Origin: Aliiroseovarius sp. F20344
GTDB lineage: Bacteria; Pseudomonadota; Alphaproteobacteria; Rhodobacterales; Rhodobacteraceae
Assembly (NCBI RefSeq): GCF_023016155.1
Contig: NZ_JALKBG010000002.1
Span: 1-64,000 of the forward strand
Direction of reading: 5' to 3'
DNA: 64,000 bases
Both the position numbers and the translations under genes were made by a program. A model generated the notes under the pieces. The model saw nothing but the letters and a program-made list of their open reading frames with translations. It had not been told where the DNA came from and did not search any database. This document shows, in pieces, positions 8,244-17,312 of this stretch. The stretch's first letter is position 1; each line of letters opens with the position of its first letter.

Positions 8244-8792
8244 GTGTCCCATATTCCCGCAGACAACAAACGCGATTTCATTCCCACCCGCATCGCAGTT
8301 CTGACCGTTTCAGACAGCCGCTCGATGGACGAGGATCGCTCGGGCGACACATTGGTCAAGCGGCTTGAAGACGCTGGGCATCTGCTGGCCGACCGCAAGA
8401 TCATCCGTGACGAACGCGGCGAGATTGCGGATCAGTTGCGCGCGTGGTCACTGGATCCTGAGATTGACGTTGTGATCTCGACCGGCGGGACTGGGCTGAC
8501 CGGCCGCGATGTCTCGGTCGAGGCGCATCGCGACGTCTATGAAAAGGAAATCGAGGCTTTCGGGACCGTTTTCACCATCGTTTCAATGAAAAAGATCGGC
8601 ACATCGGCAGTGCAAAGCCGCGCGACAGGTGGCGTTGCCAATGGCACCTATTTCTTCGCCCTGCCCGGCAGCCCAGGGGCGTGTAAGGACGCCTGGGACG
8701 AGATTCTTGTCCATCAACTCGATTATCGTCACCACCCCTGCAATTTTGTCGAGATTTTTCCGCGATTGGACGAACACAAGCGACGGAAGTGA
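8244..8792 (+). CDS. moaB: molybdenum cofactor biosynthesis protein B
   Basis: A 182-residue MoaB/MogA-family protein, which adenylylates molybdopterin before metal insertion. The family core is clear: RIAVLTVSDSRSMDEDRSGD near the start, VVISTGGTGLTGRDVSVEA in the middle, and a PGSPGACKDAWDEIL segment. The start is GTG 8244, preceded by GAAAGGG at good distance and 1 nt after the end of the repaired phosphoesterase frame. It stands alone from other molybdenum-cofactor genes here. Confidence 0.93.
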   Translation: MSHIPADNKRDFIPTRIAVLTVSDSRSMDEDRSGDTLVKRLEDAGHLLADRKIIRDERGEIADQLRAWSLDPEIDVVISTGGTGLTGRDVSVEAHRDVYEKEIEAFGTVFTIVSMKKIGTSAVQSRATGGVANGTYFFALPGSPGACKDAWDEILVHQLDYRHHPCNFVEIFPRLDEHKRRK

Positions 8793-8914
8793 ACCGCCCA
8801 TCCGTTTGATCCGTATGGATCATGTAGACCTCGTTTATCGAAACTGTGACCACACGCCGCTTGCCCAAGCGGATGGTGCAGTTCAGGATGACGGCGGAAG
8901 ATACGGAGCGACAC

Positions 8915-10372
8915 ATGCGATTTCTAGGACGCAGCCTGATTGGGCTATTCCTGCTGGCGGCGACAATCGGACTGCTGGCGATGGCTGCCTTGACGGTAAG
9001 ATCGGCTTTTCAAGCCCGTGCTGAACGCGACGGTGCGGCGCCATCTGGGCGGGAACGGGTCTTTTCCGCCAATGTCGTAACCCTTACGCCGTCAACCATC
9101 ACGCCGATACTATCATCTTTTGGTGAGCTCGAGGCACGCCGTGCATTGGACATCCGCGCCCGCGCGAGCGGAACCGTCGTTGAAATGTCAGACGCCTTTG
9201 TAAACGGAGGTGAGGTCGAACAAGGTGCTCTGTTGCTGCGCATCGATCCAACTGATTACCAAGCGGCCAAAGATCTGGCGCAAACTGATCTGGCACAGGC
9301 CAAGGCAGAGCTTCGTGACGCTCGCGCCGCATTAGAACTGGCGCGTGATGATCTGGAAAATGCCAAGCGTCAGGCCGCCTTGCGCGACGCTGCGTTGGAA
9401 CGGCAAAACGACTTGGTAAGTCGTCGTGTCGGCACCGAAGCCGCCGTGGAAAACGCGGCTCTCGCGGCGAGTTCAGCCGCTCAGGCTGTATTGGGCAAAC
9501 GTCAAGCAGTCATCACGGCTGAAGCCCGCGTTGCCAATTCCGATGCCGGTCTATCCCGCTCAGAAATCGCATTGGCCGAGGCCCAGCGCCGCCTAAACGA
9601 AACGGAAATCCGCGCAGAGTTCGCTGGCACATTGACCGACGTTACAATCCTGCGCGGGGGCCTTGTTACCCCAAACGAAAAGCTTGGACGTTTGGTTGAT
9701 CCGACAAAACTCGAGGTTGGGTTTCGCGTCTCGACTGCGCAATATGCGCGCTTGCTTTCAGACAACGGAAACTTAGCCAACCTGCCTGTTGCGATCCGAC
9801 TTGAGGCAACGGGCGTCGATCTGACTGCCACCGGACGAGTGGACCGGGAAAATGCTGATGTGGGCGAAGGGCAAACAGGCCGAATGCTGTTTGCCAATCT
9901 GGATGCGACACCCGGTTTCCGTCCCGGTGATTTTGTGACTGTCGAGTTGTCCGAACCACCGCTGGATCAAGCTGTACGACTTCCAGCAACTGCGCTGGAT
10001 TCATCGGGCAAAATCCTTCTGTTAGGCAACGAGGATCGCTTGGAAAGCGCGCAGGTCACAATTTTGCGCAGGCAAGGCGACGATGTTCTGGTGCGCGCCA
10101 CCGGGCTGGACGGGCGTGAAGCGATCACCAAGCGCAGTCCTGTTCTGGGCGAAGGCATTCGCGTGCGCCCGGTGCGCGATGGCAAGCTTGCGCCCGAGGC
10201 CAAGCCCGAGATGGTTGCACTGGACCCTGCCCGTATCGCCGTTCTGAAAAGCTTTGTGGAAAGCAACGAGCGGATGCCGGAAAGCGCCCGCGATCGCATT
10301 CTGCGGCAACTGGAAGATGGTGAGCTGCCTGCAGATACGCTCGCGCGGCTTGAAAAGCGCATGGGGAACTGA
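8915..10372 (+). CDS. RND efflux periplasmic adaptor (HlyD/AcrA type)
   Basis: A 485-residue membrane-fusion protein. An N-terminal hydrophobic anchor (MRFLGRSLIGLFLLAATIG) is followed by a biotinyl-lipoyl-like half motif (ALDIRARASGTVVEM), a long Ala/Arg/Glu-rich coiled-coil hairpin (about 130-230), the second lipoyl half (IRAEFAGTLTDV), beta-barrel and membrane-proximal domains. It would bridge the permease encoded directly downstream to an outer-membrane channel, which is not in the window. ATG 8915 follows GGAG; longer starts at 8888 (ATG) or 8846 (GTG) remain possible. The permease starts 3 nt after its stop, so the two form an operon. Confidence 0.9.
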   Translation: MRFLGRSLIGLFLLAATIGLLAMAALTVRSAFQARAERDGAAPSGRERVFSANVVTLTPSTITPILSSFGELEARRALDIRARASGTVVEMSDAFVNGGEVEQGALLLRIDPTDYQAAKDLAQTDLAQAKAELRDARAALELARDDLENAKRQAALRDAALERQNDLVSRRVGTEAAVENAALAASSAAQAVLGKRQAVITAEARVANSDAGLSRSEIALAEAQRRLNETEIRAEFAGTLTDVTILRGGLVTPNEKLGRLVDPTKLEVGFRVSTAQYARLLSDNGNLANLPVAIRLEATGVDLTATGRVDRENADVGEGQTGRMLFANLDATPGFRPGDFVTVELSEPPLDQAVRLPATALDSSGKILLLGNEDRLESAQVTILRRQGDDVLVRATGLDGREAITKRSPVLGEGIRVRPVRDGKLAPEAKPEMVALDPARIAVLKSFVESNERMPESARDRILRQLEDGELPADTLARLEKRMGN

Positions 10373-10375
10373 CCC

Positions 10376-13300
10376 ATGAAATCTGCAAACGGCATTCTGT
10401 CCTATTTTACCCGCCATGCCACGGTGGCGAACCTGCTACTTGTTATTCTGGTGGCACTTGGCATTGCCAGCTATCCGCAAATGCGGGCGCAGTTTTTTCC
10501 GGATGTCATTGTCGAAAGCGTCACGGTATCGACCAACTGGCAAGGTGCCGGCGCTGAAGACGTGGACACCGCCATCGTACAGGTGATGGAGCCCGCGCTT
10601 CTGGCTGTAGATGGCGTATCCAGCGTCAGCTCGCGCGCGTTTGAAGGGCGAGCTCGAATTGATATGGAGTTTGAACCCGGATGGGACGTCAATCAGGCCG
10701 CCGATGACATTCAGGTCGCGGTGGACGAGATTTCGGACCTGCCAGAGGATGCTGACACGCCGCAAGTCCGTCGCGGCGCGTGGCGCGACAGTGTTACGGA
10801 TGTGGTGATCTCGGGTCCCGTTGCCATTGAACAGCTTGGGCGCTTCGCCGATGAAATGGTGATCCGCCTTTTTGAACGCGGTGTAACGCGCACAACAATT
10901 CGCGGGTTTGCCGCACCGCGCACCGTGGTCGAAGTCACCTCGCTTTCACTGATCGAAAACGATGTAACCATGGCACAGATCGCCGAGGTGATCGCGGGCG
11001 AAGTCACTGCGAACCCTGCGGGCAACGTATCATCCGGCGCAGCCCGGGTGCGCACGGGCGACCCAAAGCGTAGCCCGGATGACATCGCATCACTTGTTTT
11101 GCGTGCCAATCCAGACGGATCGAACCTGACCATCGGGGACGTGGCATCCGTCCGCGTCGAAGGTGTGAACCGCAACCGGTCGTACTTCGTGGGCGACAAT
11201 CCTGCGATGGCTTTGAATGTCTCACGCTCGGCCAAAGGGGATGCGATCGAGCTGCAAGAGATCGTCGAAGAGGTCCGGGCCGAAATGCTTCAAACCCTCC
11301 CCGAAGGGGTTGAGATGGAGCTGATGCGCACACGATCCGCCCTGATCTCTGCTCGCCTGAAGATGCTGACCGAAAACGGGTTGCAAGGACTTGGTTTGGT
11401 ACTGCTTTTGCTGTTCCTGTTCCTAAACGCCCGCACGGCATTTTGGGTGGCCGCCGGGATCCCCGTGGCGATGACCACCGCCGTGTTCCTGATGTATATG
11501 GCCGGGATCACGATCAACATGATCTCGCTGTTCGCGCTGATCATCACGTTGGGGATTGTCGTTGATGACGCCATCGTGGTGGGTGAACATGCCGACTTCC
11601 GGGCAAGACGGTTGGGTGAAAAGCCGTTCACAGCTGCTGAAAATGCCGCCAGACGCATGTTTCCGCCCGTATTCTCTGCCACGCTGACGACGATTATCGC
11701 CTTCTTCGGGCTGACATCGATCGGGGGACGATTTGGGGATCTGATCACTGACATCCCGTTTACAGTGATCGTGGTGCTAACTGCATCGCTGATCGAATGC
11801 TTCCTCATCCTGCCGCATCACATGGCGCACGCGCTGACGCACACTGCAAAGGAACACTGGTACGACTGGCCATCGCGGCAGGTGAACAAGGGGTTCCGTT
11901 GGGTGCGCGACAAAGGGTTTCGCCCCTTCATGGCGTTGGTGATCAAGGCGCGGTATCCCGTGATAGCGGCGACAATCCTGATCCTCGCCAGCCAAGCTTC
12001 GATCTTCATCCGGGGCGATCTGACGTTCCGTTTTTTCAACGCACCTGAACGCTCAACGATCACGGCTAACTTCGCGATGGCCGAGGGTGCAGCACGCGCC
12101 GACACGCGTGCCATGCTGGATAATGTGCAAATCGCCGTTGAACAGACCGCAGCGCAGTTCGAAACAGAACACGGTGCAAGCCCCGTTGAACATGCGCTGG
12201 CGCAAATCGGTGGGAATTCCGGGCGCGGATTATCAGGTGTGGAGAACAAGGACGGAGATCTTCTGGGATCAATCGTGATCGAGTTGATCGACGCGGACTT
12301 GCGCCCTTACTCCACCTTCGAAGTGGTGTCCGCCCTTCAAGAAAACATCGAAAACCACCCTCTGCTCGAGGTCCTCTCGTTCCGGGGTGGCCGGTTTGGG
12401 CCGGGGGGTGACAGCCTTGATGTAGACCTGTTTGGCGCAACATCCGAGTCCTTGAAAGCCGCTGCAGAAGACCTGAAAACCCAACTGATTCAATATCCTG
12501 AAGTATCCGCGCTTGAAGACAGCCTGAGTTACGACAAGGAAGAACTGGTTCTAGATCTGACTGCGCAGGGCAAAGCGCTGGGCTTCACAATTGATGATCT
12601 GAGCCGCGTGTTGCGCAATCGTCTGAACGGGGTCGAGGCTGCAACCTATCCCGATGGCACACGATCCGCCGAAATCCGGGTTGAGCTGCCAGACGGTGAA
12701 CGCTCCGCCGATTTTCTGGAGCGTATGCAGTTACGAACGCAGACCGGGGCATATGTCAGCCTTGCCGATCTTGTCTCTGTCCAGGCGCGCACTGGGTTTG
12801 CCACGGTTCAACGCGAAAATGGAATTCGGATGGTCAATGTCTCGGGCGAAGTGGCCGAGGATGACCCAGCCCGCGCCGAAGAAATTCAACGCACCATCGA
12901 AGATGAGATATTGCCTGAACTCGCAGAAACCCACTCGATCGAGTACCGCATTGGTGGGCTTGCTGAACAACAAAAGGATTTCCTGCAAGACGCCCGCACA
13001 GGTCTGATCCTTGTGCTTTTGGGGATCTTCCTGACGCTCGCCTGGATCTTCTCAAGCTGGACGCGGCCGCTTGTAGTGATGTCGATCATCCCGTTTGGAT
13101 TGGTCGGAGCCATATTCGGCCATGTACAATGGGGCGTTCCGCTTTCCATGTTCTCGGTCGTGGGACTGATCGGAATGACGGGGATCATCATCAATGATTC
13201 AATTGTTCTGGTCACGACGATTGACGAATACGCCCGCGAGCGCGGGATCATTCCAGCAATCATCGAAGGCGCGGCAGATCGACTTCGCGCGGTGATGTTG

Positions 13301-13705
13301 ACCACCATGACGACCGTATTGGGGCTCATGCCCCTGCTTTACGAGCAATCCCGCCAGGCGCAGTTCCTGAAACCCACGGTAATAACGCTGATCTATGGGC
13401 TTGGGTTCGGGATGGTGCTGGTGCTTTTGATTGTGCCCTCACTGATCGCAATTCAAACGGATATCGGAAAGATGGTGGCGACCCTTCGGCGCTTGTGGCA
13501 CGGTCGAAGCCGCAAAACGGCACGGCCCGCCGTCCTTGTGACCGGACTGGCTTCGGGCGCGATGCTGATTGCATTTGGATTGTCATTCACGCTTTGGGGG
13601 GCCAACAGCGGCGCCATTTTGCGAGCGGTCCTGATTTGTGCAGGTATCGCCACCGCCAGTATGACAATAGCCGCGGCATTGAACAGAAAAGCAACCCGTG
13701 CTTAG
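10376..13705 (+). CDS. RND efflux permease (AcrB/AcrD/AcrF family)
   Basis: A 1109-residue inner-membrane proton/drug antiporter. It has the RND layout: TM1 near the start, a large periplasmic domain, a bundle of TM helices (about 335-550) with GIVVDDAIVVGE near residue 394 carrying the conserved TM4 aspartates, a second periplasmic loop, and TM helices from about 875 to the end with GIIINDSIVL. The C-terminus carries a charged linker and two further hydrophobic segments (about residues 1050-1105) beyond the usual twelve. It belongs to the branch that pairs with a short adaptor. Substrates unknown. It overlaps the converging 355-residue gene by 4 nt. Confidence 0.93.
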   Translation: MKSANGILSYFTRHATVANLLLVILVALGIASYPQMRAQFFPDVIVESVTVSTNWQGAGAEDVDTAIVQVMEPALLAVDGVSSVSSRAFEGRARIDMEFEPGWDVNQAADDIQVAVDEISDLPEDADTPQVRRGAWRDSVTDVVISGPVAIEQLGRFADEMVIRLFERGVTRTTIRGFAAPRTVVEVTSLSLIENDVTMAQIAEVIAGEVTANPAGNVSSGAARVRTGDPKRSPDDIASLVLRANPDGSNLTIGDVASVRVEGVNRNRSYFVGDNPAMALNVSRSAKGDAIELQEIVEEVRAEMLQTLPEGVEMELMRTRSALISARLKMLTENGLQGLGLVLLLLFLFLNARTAFWVAAGIPVAMTTAVFLMYMAGITINMISLFALIITLGIVVDDAIVVGEHADFRARRLGEKPFTAAENAARRMFPPVFSATLTTIIAFFGLTSIGGRFGDLITDIPFTVIVVLTASLIECFLILPHHMAHALTHTAKEHWYDWPSRQVNKGFRWVRDKGFRPFMALVIKARYPVIAATILILASQASIFIRGDLTFRFFNAPERSTITANFAMAEGAARADTRAMLDNVQIAVEQTAAQFETEHGASPVEHALAQIGGNSGRGLSGVENKDGDLLGSIVIELIDADLRPYSTFEVVSALQENIENHPLLEVLSFRGGRFGPGGDSLDVDLFGATSESLKAAAEDLKTQLIQYPEVSALEDSLSYDKEELVLDLTAQGKALGFTIDDLSRVLRNRLNGVEAATYPDGTRSAEIRVELPDGERSADFLERMQLRTQTGAYVSLADLVSVQARTGFATVQRENGIRMVNVSGEVAEDDPARAEEIQRTIEDEILPELAETHSIEYRIGGLAEQQKDFLQDARTGLILVLLGIFLTLAWIFSSWTRPLVVMSIIPFGLVGAIFGHVQWGVPLSMFSVVGLIGMTGIIINDSIVLVTTIDEYARERGIIPAIIEGAADRLRAVMLTTMTTVLGLMPLLYEQSRQAQFLKPTVITLIYGLGFGMVLVLLIVPSLIAIQTDIGKMVATLRRLWHGRSRKTARPAVLVTGLASGAMLIAFGLSFTLWGANSGAILRAVLICAGIATASMTIAAALNRKATRA

Positions 13706-14769
13706 TCGAACGTCCCCGTCACGCGGCCAAGCAGCATGAAAGCACGTGCCGTGCGGGTATCTGCCATAGCAGCCAGATCCGCATCCGAGGCGTTCTTTTC
13801 GAATTGCGCGAAGGTCTGATCAAAGCGACGCAAGAAGTGGTGCGCCGTATCACGGAAGATCGGGTCCTTGCGCATACGCCCAGCGGTCAATGCCAGCGAC
13901 GACCGGTCACGCACGCCACCAAGTGCCGCAACGCCTTTTCCGCGTTCGCCCGCCGCGAACTTTCGCCAGATCTCGGGACGTGCACGGTCGGGACGCAAAT
14001 CATCCATATAGATCCCGTCTTGCGACATCAGGGTCAGAATATCTTGCGCAGCCTGGATCAACCCGGCGACCTGCCGGTCTTCAAGCGCGCGGCGCAGGGC
14101 GCGGAAGCCCTCGGCATCTTCGGCGTGCTCTGGGAAGTGCATCGCGCGGATGAAATCCTCGATCGATAGTGGCGGGATCATGTCTTCCGCCGGGGTGCCT
14201 AGTTCAAGCTTTGTTTGGTCGTCCTGATCCTTAGCTGCTTCCTCTGCCCCAAGCGCAGGGGCAATTGGGGCCGGGTGCGGATTGGTCAGGCTGGGCATGC
14301 CGGGACGGATCGACACAAAGGTTGCCAGCGCGGTTTCCGTCCGGCGCGAAACCTTGGCGATCTCTTCCAGTTTCTGTTCGACCTTCGAGGCTTGCGCTCC
14401 GCTGCCGCTGACACCTTGCTGCTGTTGCAGATAGGCGGTGCGCATCCCATCAATAGCCGCTTTCAGCCGCGTGCTTTCCTGCCGCATGATCCGTGCCGAG
14501 CGCATGGCAGCAACCGCGACCCAGATCATCGCAACCGGCATGGCGATCGCCACAACAATCATCACGAAGCGAAGGGGATCAAATACACTATCCGTAGGAC
14601 CCGTGCCCAACACGATGAAAAACATCGCGCAAGCAGCCACCCAAACCAAGGACAATGCCAGACCGATCACCTCGGCCGTGCTTAGCGACGGAACTTCGCT
14701 TAGAAAATCCAACGGCGAAGCGCCTTTGGGTCCCGGTTTGACATCCTTGTGCTGGGGCTTGTCTGACAC
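13702..14769 (-). CDS. conserved membrane protein of unknown function
   Basis: A 355-residue protein that I do not recognise as a named family. Residues about 30-55 and 65-90 form two hydrophobic helices, followed by an Arg/Glu-rich probable coiled coil (about 90-145) with a QQQQG run, a Pro/Ala-rich linker and a soluble C-terminal domain of about 160 residues (PLSIEDFIRAMHFPEHAED to the end). This could be a membrane-anchored scaffold. The start is GTG 14769, 2 nt after the greA stop, so the two genes are probably co-transcribed. Confidence 0.75.
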   Translation of the reverse strand: MSDKPQHKDVKPGPKGASPLDFLSEVPSLSTAEVIGLALSLVWVAACAMFFIVLGTGPTDSVFDPLRFVMIVVAIAMPVAMIWVAVAAMRSARIMRQESTRLKAAIDGMRTAYLQQQQGVSGSGAQASKVEQKLEEIAKVSRRTETALATFVSIRPGMPSLTNPHPAPIAPALGAEEAAKDQDDQTKLELGTPAEDMIPPLSIEDFIRAMHFPEHAEDAEGFRALRRALEDRQVAGLIQAAQDILTLMSQDGIYMDDLRPDRARPEIWRKFAAGERGKGVAALGGVRDRSSLALTAGRMRKDPIFRDTAHHFLRRFDQTFAQFEKNASDADLAAMADTRTARAFMLLGRVTGTFD

Positions 14770-14771
14770 GA

Positions 14772-15242
14772 TCAGATCCAGTCGATGTTCAGGATTTCAT
14801 ATGCTTTTTCGCCACCCGGCGTGCGCACTTCTACGCTGTCGCCTTCTTCTTTGCCGATCAGGGCACGTGCAAGGGGTGACTTGATATTAAGCTTGCCGCT
14901 TTCGATATCTGCTTCCGGCTCGCCCACGATCTGATAGGTTTTTTCTTCATCCGTATCTTCATCAACGATGGTTACGGTGGCCGAGAACTTAACCGTGCCA
15001 GACATGTTGGCCGGATCGATCACTTCTGCAAGCGACAAGATACCCTCAAGCTCTTTGATGCGGCCTTCGATAAACCCCTGTTTTTCCCGTGCCGAATGGT
15101 ATTCAGCGTTTTCTTTCAGGTCACCCAATTCACGCGCCGAGGCGATCGCCTCGATAATCGCGGGGCGTTCAACAGTCTTGAGCTGCTTCAACTCGTCATT
15201 TAGCGCGGTGTGGCCCGCGCGGGTCAAAGGTATCTTTTCCAT
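14772..15242 (-). CDS. greA: transcription elongation factor GreA
   Basis: A 156-residue GreA. It rescues backtracked RNA polymerase by stimulating transcript cleavage. The N-terminal coiled coil carries the acidic tip (ARELGDLKENAEYHSAREKQ, about 37-56), and the C-terminal FKBP-like domain contains SPLARALIGKEEGD. ATG 15242 is preferred over a TTG one codon earlier. Confidence 0.96.
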   Translation of the reverse strand: MEKIPLTRAGHTALNDELKQLKTVERPAIIEAIASARELGDLKENAEYHSAREKQGFIEGRIKELEGILSLAEVIDPANMSGTVKFSATVTIVDEDTDEEKTYQIVGEPEADIESGKLNIKSPLARALIGKEEGDSVEVRTPGGEKAYEILNIDWI

Positions 15243-15542
15243 CAAACCTGTTCATCTTTTGTCGCCTCGCGCAGCACCAAGACTGCGGGGACGTGTTTTC
15301 ATTGCGGCTCGGTCGGGTCGAAAATCTAGCAATCTGCCACGATTTGCAACGCTCTTGTTTGCCTTCGTGGTTGGATCCCCAAAAGGCGCCCATTTTCGAT
15401 AGAAGCTGAGGGAGTCAGCGCAAACATCGCCTTAGTTCGACAATTTTGTCGGAAACCTTACGTCCAAACGTCGTGTCTTGATTGACCCGCCTTCCGCGCC
15501 AAGCTAACGATCTTGCGAAACGGACCATCCGGGGAAAAGATT
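15243..15542. other. divergent intergenic region between greA and ETF-QO
   Basis: A 300-nt non-coding stretch between two divergent genes. It must hold both promoters. A candidate for the ETF-QO side is listed separately; no clear site could be read for greA. I see no small ORF with a convincing ribosome-binding site and no RNA gene. Confidence 0.5.
15482..15510 (+). promoter_or_regulatory. possible ETF-QO promoter
   Basis: TTGACC at 15482-15487 and TAACGA at 15505-15510 are 17 nt apart. The -35 matches 5 of 6 positions; the -10 is poor. About 32 nt before the ETF-QO ATG. Confidence 0.3.
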
Positions 15543-17195
15543 ATGAGCGACATCGAACGCGAAAGCATGGAATACGACGTGGTTATCGTGGGCGCAGGCC
15601 CGGCAGGCCTGTCGGCAGCAATTCGACTGAAACAACAGGATCCAGATCTAGAGGTCGTGGTTCTGGAGAAAGGATCGGAAGTTGGTGCACATATCCTGTC
15701 CGGAGCCGTTCTGGACACTTGTGGGCTTGATAAGCTGATCCCCGACTGGAAGGAAAAAGGCGCGCCGATCAAGACCGAGGTCAAGAAAGACAACTTCCTT
15801 ATCCTCGGTCCAGCGGGTCACCTGCGTGTACCTAACTGGCCGATGCCGCCGCTGATGAACAACCACGGTAACTACATCGTTTCAATGGCGAATGTCTGCC
15901 GGTGGATGGCCGAACAGGCCGAGGCACTTGGCGTAGAAATCTTCCCGGGCATGGCTGCCTCCGAACTAGTCTACGGTGACAACGGCGAAGTAAAGGGCGT
16001 TGTGGCTGGCGTCTTCGGCTTGGAAGCTGACGGATCCATCGGTGAAAACACCGAACCGGGCATGGAGCTGCACGGCAAATACGTCTTCATCTCAGAAGGC
16101 GTGCGCGGGTCGCTCGCAAAAGAGATCATTGGTAAATACGACCTTCAGGCTGGCCGCGACGCTCAGAAATTCGGCCTTGGTATGAAAGAGATCTGGGAGA
16201 TCGACCCAGCCAAGCACCGTGAGGGCACCGTAACCCACACGATGGGCTGGCCATTGGGCAAAAATGCAGGTGGCGGTTCGTTCATCTATCACTTGGAAAA
16301 CAACCAAGTGTATGTCGGCTTCGTGGTTCACCTGAACTACAAGAACCCGCACCTGTATCCTTACATGGAATTCCAACGCTTCAAGCATCACCCCGAAATT
16401 GCGAAACTTCTGGAAGGCGGTAAACGCGTGGCTTACGGCGCACGTGCGATCACCGAAGGTGGCTATCAGTCGATGCCGAAAGCCTCGTTCCCCGGTGGGG
16501 CGCTTCTGGGCTGCTCAGTCGGTCTGGTCAACGTGCCGCGCATCAAAGGCAATCACAACGCCATGTTGTCGGGCATCGCTGCGGCTGACGCGGCTGTTAA
16601 AGCCCTGAAAGCGGGTCGTTCGGGGGATGAGTTGAACGACTACGAAGAAGAACTGCGCACCGGCGAAGTTGCGAGAGACTTGAAGAAGGTTCGCAACGTG
16701 AAACCGCTGTGGTCGAAGTTTGGCCTAACGGCATCCCTGATGCTGGGTGGCTTTGATATGTGGGTCCAATCGATCTTCAAGTTCTCGCCTTTTGGTACCG
16801 TGAAACACGGTAAAAACGACGCGCAAGCCACAGGCAAGGCCGCGGACTATCCGGAAATCGATTATCCGAAACCTGATGGCACGCTGTCCTTTGACCGGCT
16901 AACCAACGTTTCTTTCGCGGCCACCAACCACGAAGAAAGCCAGCCCTGCCACCTGAAGCTAGGCAATCCGGATCTTCCGATCTCGGTCAACCTGCCCGAG
17001 TTCGCAGAACCTGCACAGCGCTACTGCCCGGCAGGTGTCTATGAAGTGGTCGAGGAAGACGGCAAAGACCCGCGCTTTGTCATCAACTTCCAGAACTGCG
17101 TGCATTGCAAAACCTGCGACATCAAAGACCCAAGCCAGAATATCGCCTGGACGGTTCCGCAGGGTGGCGACGGACCGAACTATCCGAACATGTGA
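15543..17195 (+). CDS. electron-transfer flavoprotein:ubiquinone oxidoreductase
   Basis: A 550-residue ETF-QO, a monotopic inner-membrane flavoprotein that passes electrons from reduced ETF (fatty-acid and amino-acid oxidation) to ubiquinone. The FAD Rossmann motif GAGPAG is at 17-22. The C-terminal domain holds the 4Fe-4S cysteines: CPAGVYEV followed by NCVHCKTCDIKDPSQNI, the classic ETF-QO pattern. The length fits the family. ATG 15543 follows GGGGAAAAG; the 10 codons upstream in frame are not needed. It stands alone, with no etfAB nearby. Confidence 0.96.
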   Translation: MSDIERESMEYDVVIVGAGPAGLSAAIRLKQQDPDLEVVVLEKGSEVGAHILSGAVLDTCGLDKLIPDWKEKGAPIKTEVKKDNFLILGPAGHLRVPNWPMPPLMNNHGNYIVSMANVCRWMAEQAEALGVEIFPGMAASELVYGDNGEVKGVVAGVFGLEADGSIGENTEPGMELHGKYVFISEGVRGSLAKEIIGKYDLQAGRDAQKFGLGMKEIWEIDPAKHREGTVTHTMGWPLGKNAGGGSFIYHLENNQVYVGFVVHLNYKNPHLYPYMEFQRFKHHPEIAKLLEGGKRVAYGARAITEGGYQSMPKASFPGGALLGCSVGLVNVPRIKGNHNAMLSGIAAADAAVKALKAGRSGDELNDYEEELRTGEVARDLKKVRNVKPLWSKFGLTASLMLGGFDMWVQSIFKFSPFGTVKHGKNDAQATGKAADYPEIDYPKPDGTLSFDRLTNVSFAATNHEESQPCHLKLGNPDLPISVNLPEFAEPAQRYCPAGVYEVVEEDGKDPRFVINFQNCVHCKTCDIKDPSQNIAWTVPQGGDGPNYPNM

Positions 17196-17312
17196 TCTTG
17201 TGTGATCAACAATTCTACAATCAGGGGTGGCCATGTGCTGCCCCTCATTGTTTTCGACGGTCAGGCACACTAGGTTTCTGAAAACCTGCGGCGACAAAAG
17301 GAATCTCTGCCC

